Of a DNA stretch of 64,000 nucleotides, positions 1 through 9,450 are shown one piece after another. The translations under genes were made by a program, and so were the position numbers. Numbering within the stretch: the first letter of the stretch is position 1; each line of letters opens with the position of its first letter. A model generated the notes under the pieces. That model saw only the letters and a program-made list of their open reading frames with translations. It did not search any database and was not told where the DNA came from. Source of the DNA: CALXOD01 sp964402715 (lineage in GTDB: Bacteria > Verrucomicrobiota > Lentisphaeria > Victivallales > Victivallaceae); assembly GCA_964402715.1 (NCBI GenBank), contig CAYODJ010000001.1, forward strand, positions 1-64,000, given 5' to 3'.

Positions 1-61
1 CCAAAGAAACCCCGTCGTCCGCTTGACAAAACATCAGATCCATGCCAATTTTACCCTGCAT
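1..61 (-). CDS. N-terminal fragment of an unidentified protein
   Basis: An ATG at 61 opens a minus-strand frame that runs off the window edge after 20 codons. A good ribosome binding site (AAAGGAGAA) lies just upstream at about 70-78. The visible peptide begins MQGKIGMDLMF and is too short to assign. The binding site and the open frame support a real start, but nothing can be said about function. Confidence 0.45.
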   Translation of the reverse strand, partial: MQGKIGMDLMFCQADDGVSL

Positions 62-191
62 CTGCCGTTCTCCTTTACTTTTTTTGGTGTATTTATAAAA
101 GTAAAGGGCAGATGCACTTTTTCAAGAAAACCTACTTTCACAAAATTTGGGACAATACCCAGACTTTACAAACGAGATGTAAAATGAAGAA

Positions 192-234
192 TCGGCTCCG
201 TCTCCGCAGCCGCAGGCTGCGGAGACGGAGCCGA
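192..234. repeat. Long perfect hairpin
   Basis: Two 20-base arms (192-211 and 215-234, TCGGCTCC...GGAGCCGA) pair perfectly around a 3-base GCA loop. The hairpin lies in the 420-base gene-free stretch between the first gene and the small acidic protein that ends at 482. There is no obvious T-tract, so it could be a transcription barrier, an interspersed palindrome or a structured RNA. The rest of that stretch shows nothing recognisable. Confidence 0.7.
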
Positions 235-481
235 AATCGCACGGGCCGTCCGTGATCAATCAGAGTGAAATGTGCGCAGAATATGGGACACTGCCGCCAT
301 TTTTCACGGAGTGATCGAATTGTCCGATGCATGACATCTGCGGAGCCTGTGGATGCAGTTTCGAACAGAGACCCACATACGCCGCGTCTGAATCACCCGA
401 CGCGACCGTCCGCTTCGTTGTTTGCTCAGTCCGCGAGCTAAAGGATACGGATGAGAAATACATCGGACACTACTTTTTCAC

Positions 482-751
482 TCAATATTGATCCTCGCTA
501 AGTTCGTCGAAATCCTCGTCAAAATCTTCGTCGTTCAAATCCTCTTCGTCCTCGTATCCACCCTCATCCATGAACTCATCATCCTCATCGGGATCGGAAT
601 ATTCATCAAGTTCATCGTTGAAATCAGGATCGTCGTCCATGAATTGGGACGGAGCGGTGACCACGGACCCGCATTCAGGACAGCATCCGTCCTCAGCCTC
701 TATTGCACTTTCGCTGATTTCCATGTCGCAGTATGGGCAACGGGTTGTCAT
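482..751 (-). CDS. Small acidic zinc-ribbon protein
   Basis: This 89-residue protein has an N-terminal zinc-ribbon pattern: CPYC at residues 5-8 and CPEC at about 24-27. A tail made almost entirely of Asp and Glu follows. The start at 751 is preceded by AGGAGAAAG, which fixes the reading frame. Zinc ribbon plus acidic tail is common among small regulatory or RNA-polymerase-associated proteins of unknown role, and no specific family is recognised. It sits alone between a hairpin region and the pta gene. Confidence 0.65.
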   Translation of the reverse strand: MTTRCPYCDMEISESAIEAEDGCCPECGSVVTAPSQFMDDDPDFNDELDEYSDPDEDDEFMDEGGYEDEEDLNDEDFDEDFDELSEDQY

Positions 752-895
752 TACACTTTCTCCTAGGTAAAACGGTTTTGAACAATTTGAGACTTGTGCC
801 TTAATATATTCGGCAACTACGTTTTTAAGTATATGCTTTCAGAAAAGATTGAATTTTCAGAACGACACTGAGTGCCGAATCGGATCGTTGAACAA

Positions 896-1906
896 TCACA
901 GCATGGTCTGACATGCCGTAATTGCAATTTCCGCAACAATGTCATCTGCCGAACATCCGCGCGACAAATCATTTAATGGCTTTGCCAGTCCCTGCAGCAC
1001 TGGCCCGTAGGCTCCGGCTCCGGCGAGACGCTGAACCAGTTTGTAGGCGATATTCCCGGCATTCAAATCCGGAAAAACCAAAACGTTGGCGCATCCGGCG
1101 ACGGGGCTTCCGGGCGCTTTTGCTTCGGCAATCGACGGAACTAATGCGGCGTCGGCCTGCAATTCTCCGTCAACCAGGATGTCACAACCTCCGATCTCAA
1201 TGCGCTTTTTGAATTCTGCAGTGGCTTCCCTGATTTTGTTCAGCAACTCATGTTCTGCGCTACCTTTTGTTGAAAACGACAGGAAAGCAACTTTGGGGCG
1301 TTTTCCGAAAAGCGATCGGAAATTCAGACTGGTTGCCATGGCGATATCAGCCAGCTGCGCGGCGTCGGGATTCGGATTGACACCGCAATCTGCAAAGAGC
1401 AGCACGCTCTCACCGGATGCGGTCGGTGCTTTAAGATCCATGATGAAAGTGCTGCTGGCGCTCTTGATGCCTTTCGCGGTTCCAATACAGTGGAACGCCG
1501 CGCGCAACATGTCGGCAGTGGATGCGATGCTGCCGGCGACCAGACCGTCGACCATATTATGACGAGTCATCATGGCACCGAAATAAATGCGGTTTCTCAT
1601 GAAGTCCTGCGCCTTTTCCGGGGATAAACCCTTCGCTTTCCGCATCTCATAGAATTCTTCGCTGAAGCTTTTCAAATCTCCGCTGTGAAGGTAATCCAGC
1701 GTATCAAACAGCCGCGTCTTGACCTGTCCTTTATCGCATGCGGACGCTATTTCCTCATCCGAGCCGAGTACGATAATTTTCTTCGCTATTCCGTCGCTAA
1801 GAGCCTTGTTCGCGGCGACGACCACTCGATAATCCATGCCTTCAGGCAGAACGATGGTTTTGGCCGCGCTGCGGGCGCGTTCACTCAACAGTTCAATAGC
1901 GGACAT
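896..1906 (-). CDS. pta: Phosphate acetyltransferase
   Basis: Phosphotransacetylase interconverts acetyl-CoA and acetyl phosphate in the cytoplasm and, with acetate kinase, makes ATP during fermentation. The 336-residue length is that of the short, single-domain Pta class without the N-terminal regulatory region. The start (MSAIELLSERAR) and the TIVLPEGMDYRVVVAA segment are typical, as is the late region GPVLQGLAKPLNDLSRG that lines the active site. A GGGAGAAG ribosome binding site precedes the ATG at 1906. The ackA gene lies 480 bases upstream on the same strand, so the two probably serve one pathway, although the gap suggests separate transcription or processing. Confidence 0.95.
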   Translation of the reverse strand: MSAIELLSERARSAAKTIVLPEGMDYRVVVAANKALSDGIAKKIIVLGSDEEIASACDKGQVKTRLFDTLDYLHSGDLKSFSEEFYEMRKAKGLSPEKAQDFMRNRIYFGAMMTRHNMVDGLVAGSIASTADMLRAAFHCIGTAKGIKSASSTFIMDLKAPTASGESVLLFADCGVNPNPDAAQLADIAMATSLNFRSLFGKRPKVAFLSFSTKGSAEHELLNKIREATAEFKKRIEIGGCDILVDGELQADAALVPSIAEAKAPGSPVAGCANVLVFPDLNAGNIAYKLVQRLAGAGAYGPVLQGLAKPLNDLSRGCSADDIVAEIAITACQTML

Positions 1907-2386
1907 TTGCTTCTCCCTTATTTTCTATTATGGTTGCTTGCCTGTCAGGTCTGGCAGTGTGAATTTTGTGTGCCTCACCCAGAGTTCCCGCCATTTTTGC
2001 CGGACATCAGACTCATTGTCATACCGGTATGGCTCCGTCTGCACAGATTTGTCATCGTGCCGGAATTTTCATGTCCATGGATTCCGTTAGAACATTCTCA
2101 TGTGTGACACCGGGACATGGCATCCGTCTCTCCATCTTGCTCCGCCTACGCTCATGCACAGCTTTATCTGTTCCGCATCGTATGTCCGCCGGAACTGTAC
2201 CTAATCCGACTCTGACACAGATGTGCAGGTTCGCGGACAACCCTGAAGACTCACAGCGGGTATCGCTCCGATGTTCATGACATCGCAGCAGCATGAGTGT
2301 CCGTAGCCTGTCATCACATTGCATCAGAAATACGGCTTCGTGCCGGATTTGATATTATCAAGTCCTTTTTTACTTTTTCCGGTATT
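1907..2386. other. Gene-free stretch between ackA and pta
   Basis: This 480-base interval shows only short, unconvincing reading frames on both strands (for example 2052-2324 minus). None has a clear ribosome binding site or a recognisable product. No tRNA, strong terminator or repeat was recognised. It probably holds the pta promoter region. Confidence 0.5.
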
Positions 2387-3589
2387 TCAGCGGCTGTTTA
2401 TGATTTCCATGACGCTGCGCGCAATCATAAGCTCCTCATCTGTCGGTACAACCAGCACCTTGCATTTGCTCTGGGGGAGGGTGATGCGTCCAGCACTTCC
2501 CAATGTGGCTTTATTGGCCTCATTATCCAACAGAATTCCCAGACCGGTAAGGTTTTCCAGAATCTGTTCTCTGGTGAAAGCACTCCATTCGCCGATTCCG
2601 CCAGTGAAAATCAATGCGTCAGTGCCGTTCAGAAGCGCATAATAAGCTCCTATGTACTTGATCACCCTGCGTGTGAACATACGATGGGCCAGCACGGCCT
2701 GCTTGTTGCCGCTTTCTCCTGCGGCGATGATATCCCGCATGTCGAAGCTGTGAATGCCGCCGATGCCAAGCAGGCCGCTTTCCTTGTTGAGCAAGTGATC
2801 GATTTCGTCGGGTTTTTCCCCGGTTTTCAGGAGATAGAGTACTACAGCGGGATCGATGTCGCCGCAGCGAGTCCCCATCATCAACCCTTCCAACGGCGTC
2901 ATTCCCATGGTCGTGTCAATGACGATCCCATTCTCGATGGCGGCCATGCTGCACCCGTTGCCCAAGTGGCAAGTGATCATTTTCATTTCTTCAAGAGGCC
3001 TGCCAAGAATCTTGCTCGCCGTCACCGCCACGAAGTTGTGGCTTGTCCCGTGGAATCCGTAACGTCGGATTCCGTGCTCTCTGTAGAGCTCATATGGCAA
3101 TGCGTACATGTATGCTTCCGGAGGCATCGATTGGTGGAACGCCGTGTCAAAGACGGCTACGTTGGGGGTTCCGGGAAAGTTTATCTCACAGGCATCTATT
3201 CCCGACAGATTCGCCGGATTGTGAAGCGGAGCCAATGGGAAACAGGCACGGATGATTTCTTTCACCTGTGCGTTTACCAACACCGGCCGGGTGGCACTCT
3301 CGCCGCCGTGGACGACTCGATGGCCGAACGCGTTGATCTCAGACAGATCTCGAATGATGCCAGTCTGCGGGTCTGCTATTTTCTTGCATATGGCTTTGAT
3401 TGCGTCGACGTGATTGGCGACCTCGACGGCGCCTCGGAAAGAGTATCCGTCGGACTGCTTGTAAATCATGTTTGGGGATTCCGTGCCGAGACGCTCCACC
3501 ACTCCCTTGGCCAGAACATCCTCGTTGTCCATTGAGAAAAGCGTGAATTTCATGGACGAACTGCCGGCATTTATAACCAGAATCTTCAT
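2387..3589 (-). CDS. ackA: Acetate kinase
   Basis: Acetate kinase transfers the phosphate of acetyl phosphate to ADP, giving acetate and ATP, and is the partner of the Pta encoded downstream. The about 400-residue protein shows the hallmark start KILVINAGSSS, the segment GHRVVHGG with the catalytic-region residues, FDTAFH, RYGFHGTSH, HLGNG and the late FTGGIGE motif of the acetokinase family. An in-frame TTG lies at 3595, but the ATG at 3589 is better placed behind GAGGG and gives the family's normal N-terminus. It belongs to the host chromosome part of the window. Confidence 0.96.
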   Translation of the reverse strand: MKILVINAGSSSMKFTLFSMDNEDVLAKGVVERLGTESPNMIYKQSDGYSFRGAVEVANHVDAIKAICKKIADPQTGIIRDLSEINAFGHRVVHGGESATRPVLVNAQVKEIIRACFPLAPLHNPANLSGIDACEINFPGTPNVAVFDTAFHQSMPPEAYMYALPYELYREHGIRRYGFHGTSHNFVAVTASKILGRPLEEMKMITCHLGNGCSMAAIENGIVIDTTMGMTPLEGLMMGTRCGDIDPAVVLYLLKTGEKPDEIDHLLNKESGLLGIGGIHSFDMRDIIAAGESGNKQAVLAHRMFTRRVIKYIGAYYALLNGTDALIFTGGIGEWSAFTREQILENLTGLGILLDNEANKATLGSAGRITLPQSKCKVLVVPTDEELMIARSVMEIINSR

Positions 3590-3688
3590 CGTCAAACCCT
3601 CATTTTTTGCCGTAAGTTTCTTACAATGCCGTCGGCGGAAGTGTCGGCATGGAACTGGAACGTTCGAATATTGGATAACCGCCGACGA

Positions 3689-3709
3689 TCCGTCCGGTCA
3701 GCGGACGGA
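3689..3709. repeat. Small hairpin upstream of infA
   Basis: TCCGTCCG and CGGACGGA form an 8-bp stem around a 5-base loop in the 176-base gap between ackA and infA. The gap otherwise contains short G/C-rich inverted stretches without a recognised function. It may be a weak terminator for infA, which lies immediately beside it on the minus strand. Confidence 0.4.
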
Positions 3710-3765
3710 CGGAATTGCGACTCCGGCTGCGGCTCCGCGACTGAGACGGCAATCCTATGCCGGAT

Positions 3766-3984
3766 TCATTTCTTTCTGAAAACTATCCTGCCCTTGGTCA
3801 AATCATAGGGAGACATCTCCAACATCACCGTGTCTCCCGGTAAAATCCGAATGAAGTTCAGACGCATCTTCCCGCTGATATGCGCATTGATCAAATGCCC
3901 GGTCTTAAGAGCTACTCTGAACATGGTATTGGGTAGCAGCTCCTTGACCACGCCTTCCACTTTGATTACATCGTCCTTGGCCAC
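3766..3984 (-). CDS. infA: Translation initiation factor IF-1
   Basis: IF-1 binds the ribosomal A site during initiation together with IF-2 and IF-3. The 72-residue protein is the normal size and is a single S1/OB domain. It begins MAKDDVIKVEG and carries the familiar RILPGDTV and SPYDLTKGRI segments near the C-terminus. Its start overlaps the end of the methionine aminopeptidase gene by 19 bases. This is part of the classical adk-map-infA order that follows the ribosomal protein operon in many bacteria. Confidence 0.96.
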   Translation of the reverse strand: MAKDDVIKVEGVVKELLPNTMFRVALKTGHLINAHISGKMRLNFIRILPGDTVMLEMSPYDLTKGRIVFRKK

Positions 3985-4751
3985 GTTAATATCTCCGGTT
4001 CCTTATCTGTTATTAAAACCATATGCTCGAAATGCGCGGAAGCAGCACCATCTTGGGTTCGAACAGTCCATCCATCGTGCCGATCGATATTCACCCGGTA
4101 CGTACCAAGATTAAACATCGGTTCAATTGCCAACACCATTCCAGGAACCAGCCTTGGACCCTTGAAAGGGGATACAAAGTTGGGAACCTCCGGTGGTTCG
4201 TGCAGATGTATCCCGCATCCGTGGCCGACAAAATCGCGAACCACACCGACGCGGAATTTCCGTGCGACCGCTTCAATCGCGCAGCTTATGTCTCGTATGT
4301 GGTTGCCGGCTTGTGCTCTGGAGATTCCCGCCGTGAGCGCCTGGCGCGTTGCTTCAATCAGGTTGTGGATGTTTCGAGGTAACTGCGCCGCCATCCCGAA
4401 TGTGACGGCAGTATCTCCGCAGGCGCCATTGATCTTTACACCGAGGTCGATGCTGACAATGTCATCGGACTGAATAATCCTGTCGTGACGACCTATGCCA
4501 TGCACAACCTCATCATTTAGCGAGATGCAGATATTGCCAGGATAGCCGTTATATCCGAGAAAAGCACTTTCCCCGCCGGTTTCGGCTATGATATGACCTG
4601 CGAGCTGATCGCATTCAAGTGTGGTCATTCCCGGGCGGATCAACTCCACCAGTCTGTCTCTGACTGCGGCAGTTACCCGCGCCGCGCATCGGATCCGTTC
4701 GATTTCGTCCGAAGTGTGAACGATTGCATTCCGCTGAAACGACATGGTCAA
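3966..4751 (-). CDS. map: Methionine aminopeptidase, type I
   Basis: This enzyme removes the initiator Met from nascent proteins and uses two metal ions. The protein has the pita-bread fold landmarks: GYPGNICISLNDEVVHG with the conserved His, SIDLGVKINGACGDTA with the metal-binding Asp pair, GHGCGIHLHEPP with the metal His, and AIEPMF with the metal Glu. Two starts are possible. TTG at 4751 lies 8 bases after GAGGAA and overlaps the adk stop; ATG at 4745 lies only 6 bases further. The gene is translationally coupled to adk and infA. Confidence 0.95.
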   Translation of the reverse strand: MTMSFQRNAIVHTSDEIERIRCAARVTAAVRDRLVELIRPGMTTLECDQLAGHIIAETGGESAFLGYNGYPGNICISLNDEVVHGIGRHDRIIQSDDIVSIDLGVKINGACGDTAVTFGMAAQLPRNIHNLIEATRQALTAGISRAQAGNHIRDISCAIEAVARKFRVGVVRDFVGHGCGIHLHEPPEVPNFVSPFKGPRLVPGMVLAIEPMFNLGTYRVNIDRHDGWTVRTQDGAASAHFEHMVLITDKEPEILTWPRTM

Positions 4752-5407
4752 CAGTCAAGTTCCTCAAGTAGCGTTGTCATCACCTTCCCCTTGTCAGTGT
4801 CGGTGATTTCAAAAAGCAGTTGGGCGTCCGCATAGTGGTCTATGAGAGGATTGGTTTGTTCATAAAAGATTCTCAGCCTTGTTGTGACAGTCTCTATCGA
4901 GTCATCCGGCCGCTGAAACAGGATCCCGCCGCAATGATCGCAGATGCCGTCCTGCTTCGGAGGCATAAAGATTATGTTGAAGACCGCTCCGCACTGACGG
5001 CAGCTTATCCTTGAGGTCAGGCGTTGCAGAATGATATCATCCGGCACCTTGAAGTAGATGACGCGATCAAGTCTTTTCTGCAGGCGCTCAAGAGTTTCAC
5101 TCAGCAACTCCGCCTGGTGGATCGTGCGGGGATAACCGTCGAGGATGAATCCATTGGCGCAATCAGGCGACTGCAGCCGAGCACTGACAATCTCCGTCAC
5201 AAGATGATCAGGGACAAGTTTCCCTTGTTGCATCAATGTATTGACAGAGCGTCCCAGTGTCGTTCCGAGTCTGATTTCATTGCGAAGCAGGTCGCCGGTG
5301 GAAATATGAACCATTGGATATTCAGCGCACAGAGCACCGGCCACAGTTCCTTTGCCTGCACCCGGAGCACCGATGAAAACAAGATTTCTCTTCTTCAATT
5401 GTTTCAT
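4748..5407 (-). CDS. adk: Adenylate kinase with zinc-binding lid
   Basis: Adenylate kinase converts ATP and AMP to two ADP and keeps adenylate pools balanced. The 219-residue protein has the P-loop GAPGAGKGT near residue 14, the AMP-binding HISTGDLLR, and DGYPRT. A long lid carries CRQC and CDHC, the four-Cys zinc site of the bacterial long-lid class. The start at 5407 has no strong ribosome binding site, but the N-terminus fits the family. It directly precedes map in an operon-like order. Confidence 0.95.
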   Translation of the reverse strand: MKQLKKRNLVFIGAPGAGKGTVAGALCAEYPMVHISTGDLLRNEIRLGTTLGRSVNTLMQQGKLVPDHLVTEIVSARLQSPDCANGFILDGYPRTIHQAELLSETLERLQKRLDRVIYFKVPDDIILQRLTSRISCRQCGAVFNIIFMPPKQDGICDHCGGILFQRPDDSIETVTTRLRIFYEQTNPLIDHYADAQLLFEITDTDKGKVMTTLLEELDC

Positions 5408-5434
5408 TGCAAGTCTGATTCCGATATTAATTAT

Positions 5435-6703
5435 TCAATTTCCGTTCAATAGCGCGTCCATACGATCGAGGATATCATCGACAGGATGTACGCTCTGCTC
5501 TTGTTGTCCGTCCATCGATTTTATGATAGCCGTTCCGCGCATCAGCTCCTCATCGCCGCGGATGATCACCCAAGGGGAGTGAAACCGGTTGGCGCTGCGC
5601 ATCTGTGATTTCATGGATTTGTCTTCCATTTCCATGATTACGGGAATTCCGGCATGCCTGAGGTCGTTTGCCAGTTTAAAATTCTCCATCCGGGCGCGCT
5701 CTCCAAGACTCGCCACATAGACGGGACGGCGCTTATCATTTTGCGCAACAACCCCGACGGCATCCTGTGTCAGCATCAGCCTTTCAATGCCTGCGGCAAA
5801 ACCGACACCGTGAATCGCCTTGCTCTGTCCCGGCAGCAGCAGGTCATAACGTCCACCGCCTGCGACGGCGGTTTGCGCTCCGAGGGCGGGGTGGGTTACC
5901 TCGAAAACAGTATGGACATAATAATCCAATCCGCGGACAAGTTGACGATCAATCCGGAAGGGAATATTGAGCATGTCCAGTGATTGTCGTACACGGTCGA
6001 AATATGACAGAGAATCCGGAGTGAAGCAGGAATGGTAATTGGGGGCGCATGCCGCAATCTGTTTGCAGGCATCTTGCTTGCAGTCCAATATGCGCCAGAT
6101 GTTTTGCGAGAAACGGATGCGGCAGTCCTGACACAGTGAATCCAGATGCGACGAAAAGAAATTACGCAGCAACGTCGCTGCAGATTCCTGATCGGCGGCA
6201 ATGCCGCGGGTGTTGAGTCGCAGCTCCGCACCGGTTACGCCGATTTCATCCAGGAAATGCATAAGCATGGCAATACATTCCGCATCAAGTTCGGGAGAAA
6301 CACGGCCTGCGTTCTCCACGCCGATTTGGTGAAACTGCCTCCTCCGGCCTGCCGCAGGACGTTCACCGCGAAACATGGGGCCGTAATAGAAGACACGCTG
6401 TTCCGTGCCATTGAGCACGTCAGTGTTGAGAAGGGCGCGCATTATCCCCGCTGTACCCTCCGGTCGAAGTGTGAGACTGCGGCCGCCGCGGTCATGAAAG
6501 GTGTACATCTCCTTCTGAACCACTTCCGTTTCAACGCCGATGCCGCGTTGAAAAATCTCGGTATTTTCAAATATAGGGGTGCGAAGCTCCTCATAGTTGT
6601 AATACCCGAAGACCCTGACGGCGGTTTGTTCGAGTTGCCGCCAGCGTCGTGATTCTTCAGGGAAAATGTCTGCAGTTCCCGGCGGTGGTGGAGAGTTTGC
6701 CAT
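5435..6703 (-). CDS. hisS: Histidyl-tRNA synthetase
   Basis: A class II aminoacyl-tRNA synthetase that charges tRNA-His. The 422-residue protein contains motif 1 in ELRTPIFENTEIFQRGIG, the motif 2 region TLRPEGTAGIMRALL with FRGERPAAGRRRQFHQIG, the two HisRS signature segments RGLDYYVHTVFEV and GGGRYDLL, and a C-terminal anticodon-binding domain. Length is normal for bacterial HisS. It lies 28 bases upstream of adk on the same strand, so it may belong to the same transcript. Confidence 0.95.
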   Translation of the reverse strand: MANSPPPPGTADIFPEESRRWRQLEQTAVRVFGYYNYEELRTPIFENTEIFQRGIGVETEVVQKEMYTFHDRGGRSLTLRPEGTAGIMRALLNTDVLNGTEQRVFYYGPMFRGERPAAGRRRQFHQIGVENAGRVSPELDAECIAMLMHFLDEIGVTGAELRLNTRGIAADQESAATLLRNFFSSHLDSLCQDCRIRFSQNIWRILDCKQDACKQIAACAPNYHSCFTPDSLSYFDRVRQSLDMLNIPFRIDRQLVRGLDYYVHTVFEVTHPALGAQTAVAGGGRYDLLLPGQSKAIHGVGFAAGIERLMLTQDAVGVVAQNDKRRPVYVASLGERARMENFKLANDLRHAGIPVIMEMEDKSMKSQMRSANRFHSPWVIIRGDEELMRGTAIIKSMDGQQEQSVHPVDDILDRMDALLNGN

Positions 6704-6842
6704 GGCTGTCCGTAATTGTTTTAATATTTCGCGACGACGACCGGAGCGACGGGTTTACGCTCATCGGATCGAGACATCACATGGATGCACAACATATTCA
6801 CTGAGGAATGGTTACGTCAGTTTCAATCGTAATGCGCTTATT

Positions 6843-7142
6843 TCATTTGAACCGATTCGGGTCAAGTTTTCCAACCGCATCCTTGAGTCCTTTGCCGGCA
6901 CGGAATCTGACGATGGCGCGCTCCGGGATGATCACCTCACGGTCAGGCTGGTTGGGATTTCTGCCTTTGCGACTTTTCCTGACTTTGATCTCAAACACGC
7001 CGAAATTTCGTAACTCGCTCGTGTTTCCTTTAATCAGATCTTCTGCGATGTAGTCCAGCGTTTTTTGCACGACGACAGAGACATCGTTTTGAACAAGCCC
7101 AGTCTCTCTGGCGATCTTGATTACAAGGTCACGTTTGGTCAT
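6843..7142 (-). CDS. HU/IHF-family DNA-binding protein
   Basis: A 99-residue histone-like protein that bends and compacts DNA as a dimer. Its start (MTKRDLVIKIARETGL), the central LRNFGVFEIKVRKSR and the DNA-binding arm GRNPNQPDREVIIPERAIVRF followed by AGKGLKDAV are typical of the family. The arm carries the conserved intercalating Pro region. The open frame extends further upstream, but the ATG at 7142 is chosen because AGAGGA lies 9-10 bases before it and the protein then has the standard family length. Whether it is HU or an IHF-like subunit cannot be settled by eye. Confidence 0.92.
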   Translation of the reverse strand: MTKRDLVIKIARETGLVQNDVSVVVQKTLDYIAEDLIKGNTSELRNFGVFEIKVRKSRKGRNPNQPDREVIIPERAIVRFRAGKGLKDAVGKLDPNRFK

Positions 7143-7207
7143 TTCTAAGAGTCCTCTAATTCGAGAAAGATTACAGCCGACCGGTGTCGTACAAAGCCCG
7201 TCGCCCA

Positions 7208-7276
7208 TTGCAACCGGCTCCCGCCATGACACGGAGAGCCCCGTGAGATTCATCAGCCCGGCGGAACAGGTTGCAA
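7208..7276. repeat. Structured inverted repeat between Gfo/Idh gene and HU gene
   Basis: The arms TTGCAACC (7208-7215) and GGTTGCAA (7269-7276) enclose a second partial stem (CCGCC/GGCGG) and an inner CACGG...CCGTG hairpin. On the minus strand this lies after the oxidoreductase gene and before the HU gene. No U-tract follows. It may be a terminator-like element or a structured leader; it does not match any RNA family I can recognise. Confidence 0.35.
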
Positions 7277-7313
7277 GAACGTATCGCGGAGCCGCTGATT
7301 TTTGAGAACACTT

Positions 7314-8435
7314 TCAGTCGATTTCGACCTCTTTGCCTCCGTTCGCTGCGGAACGGTAGATGGCATCCAGAATTTTCTGAACCATGAGACCTGCTTCGCC
7401 CGGGGCAGTCAGCTCCGTCCCCTTCAGGCAGGCATCAACCCAGTTCTGAAGTTTGACCTTGAACATAGTCGAGAAATCGCATTTGGGAAGGTAATTTGGG
7501 GTCACGTCGACCATCGTACCACTGCGATCGGTGAATATGCACGGCGGATCCCATGTGCCGCCGCCTTTGTCGCCAATCACGGTAAAATTGAAGACGTTCT
7601 TCTCAATGTGCGCTGCGAAAGATGATTCGATCTGCATGATGATGCCGTTTTCAAAGCGCACCTGACCGATGGCGAGGTCTTCGACGGTGTAAGTCTTGTA
7701 ATCCCAGTTGGGCCAAGGGCAAAGGACAGAGCTCGGCTTGTTGCCAAGATAAGTCCAGACGTTGCCAGATGCCGCCACAGGACGCGGAGAGCCGATGAAA
7801 TAGTGGGATGCCTCAACGATATGCACGCCGATATCAATCATCGGACCGCCGCCCTGAAGCTCCTTTTGTCCGAACACTCCCCAGTTGGGGATTCCTCTCC
7901 GTCGTAGCGCCTGCGCCTTGACGAACATAATGTTCCCGAACTGACCTTCGTCTTTAGCGCGTTTCAAGAATTGTGTATATTCATGGTAGCGGTTCTGAAA
8001 TCCGACGGCAAGCTTGACGTTGTTTTTCTTGGCGGCGGCAATCATCCGTTCGCATTCCGCAGGGTTCATCGCCATCGGTTTTTCCACCATGACATGACAA
8101 CCCGCATTGGCGGCATCGACTGTGGGGGCGCAATGGACACCGTTCGGCGTGCAAATATCGACGGCATCGGGTTTGACTTCCTCCAGCATGATCTTCCAGT
8201 CAGAATATCCGCGCTTGACGCCCCATTTTTCTTCCATGTCCTTCAGCCGCTCGGGCACAATGTCGCATGCGGCAACAATTTCCACCTCGGGCATATCTTT
8301 GTAGGCAGGCATGTGGGCGGCCTGGCAGATTCCTCCACAACCGATAAGTGCAATACGAAGCTTCCTGCCGGAATACTGTTTTGTATTGCCGTTCAGTGCC
8401 AGTGAATCGTTGGAAATTGCCTTGTTTTCAGCCAT
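7314..8435 (-). CDS. Gfo/Idh/MocA-family NAD(P)-dependent oxidoreductase
   Basis: A 373-residue sugar-type dehydrogenase. The N-terminal Rossmann fold carries GCGGICQAAHMPA at about residues 32-44. The family's catalytic EKPM motif (VMVEKPMAMN) lies near residue 120, and GGGPMIDIGVHIVEA supplies the substrate-binding Asp and His. The C-terminal beta-sheet domain is complete. Substrate cannot be told from sequence; such proteins are abundant in polysaccharide-degrading PVC-group bacteria, where many act on inositol or unusual sugars. No clear partner gene lies beside it. Confidence 0.9.
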   Translation of the reverse strand: MAENKAISNDSLALNGNTKQYSGRKLRIALIGCGGICQAAHMPAYKDMPEVEIVAACDIVPERLKDMEEKWGVKRGYSDWKIMLEEVKPDAVDICTPNGVHCAPTVDAANAGCHVMVEKPMAMNPAECERMIAAAKKNNVKLAVGFQNRYHEYTQFLKRAKDEGQFGNIMFVKAQALRRRGIPNWGVFGQKELQGGGPMIDIGVHIVEASHYFIGSPRPVAASGNVWTYLGNKPSSVLCPWPNWDYKTYTVEDLAIGQVRFENGIIMQIESSFAAHIEKNVFNFTVIGDKGGGTWDPPCIFTDRSGTMVDVTPNYLPKCDFSTMFKVKLQNWVDACLKGTELTAPGEAGLMVQKILDAIYRSAANGGKEVEID

Positions 8436-9450
8436 TTTTACGAGCCTTTCCTTGAGATGCCGATAGTGTTCCAGCTATTGAGGTGCACGACGGAGAATTT
8501 ATCTAGTTTACTAAGCATGTCCAACAAAAATTACTGTGGGCGGAATATACACGTATTCCAATATGTTTCAAGAAGGCGGACGAAAAAAACAATATCACTG
8601 TTCGTGGTGGTTGGAACGGACGCGCTGATTTGTCGTGCATTACTGACAAAGACGTATGGATGTGGCGCGGCCGTCCGTTTGTTGTCCTCTATTTTGTAAT
8701 CCTTATCCTTTCATTCGATTCTTGCTGCCGTCCGGTAATTTTCCCGGAACTGATTGAAAAAGTCGGAAACTGCTCTATATCGGAATCAAAGGGGTGTAAA
8801 TCATCCGATTGGGGCAGGTGAGTTCCGAAATGTGATGCAGAAGCATCTCTCATCAGCTTTTCAACTTCTCATCGCGACATCGTTTTTTTTTAAGCTGTAA
8901 AAAATGATCGGTTCGCAGGAATTCCACCATTTATAGAGTCAATATTCTGACGTGAAAGTTTACCGGACAGCAGTGTTCGATTTTGAGTGTCGCTTGAACG
9001 CTGGTGCGCGGCTTCCGGTGTAAGTTGCCGACGAAGCTCCATGAACTCGCGTAACGGGGCGTGAATGTTCTCACACGAACATGTTGATGCGGTCGTTTTC
9101 TGTGTGGTCACCTTAGCCAGTTTTGTCAAGATCTATCGGTTTGCGAAATTTTATCAACTGCCTGCATTTTTTGTGCTCGATTAAGGAGCACAAAACGTCA
9201 TTACAGCATCGCGACTTCTTCTCTGTCCTTCACTGCTGATTCACGGCGTAGCTGATTTTCGGAAGTGCACATTTCAATTTGATTTTTGACCGAGAACATG
9301 TATTATCCGAGAGTTGCTCCCTACGCCGGGTGGTGGCTCGTACTTTCATGAAAACCGGTTCTGCGGGAGTTGTTTGGTCGGGTTGAAAGCCTTGTACGGA
9401 ATTATCCGTAACGTATCCGTAACGTAGTCAAGATTCTGAGGAGGTGCGTC
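8436..9450. other. Gene-poor interval of about 1 kb
   Basis: Only short open frames occur here (for example 8890-9129 minus, 79 codons), without good ribosome binding sites or family features. The DNA is more A/T-rich than the neighbouring genes. The one structure seen is a 10-bp hairpin at 9169-9195. No tRNA or other RNA gene was recognised. It separates the minus-strand housekeeping block from the plus-strand trxA-queDEC run. Confidence 0.45.
9169..9195. repeat. 10-bp hairpin (TTTTGTGCTC / GAGCACAAAA)
   Basis: A perfect 10-bp stem with a 7-base loop lies in the gene-poor interval upstream of trxA. The T and A runs are part of the stem rather than following it, so terminator function is uncertain. 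A protein-binding palindrome is also possible. Confidence 0.5.

Noticed and set aside
2297..3535. 412-codon plus-strand frame opposite acetate kinase
   Set aside because: It lies wholly across the well-supported ackA gene on the other strand, and its translation shows no family features.
8890..9129. 79-codon minus-strand frame in the gene-poor interval
   Set aside because: No ribosome binding site and no recognisable features; composition looks random.
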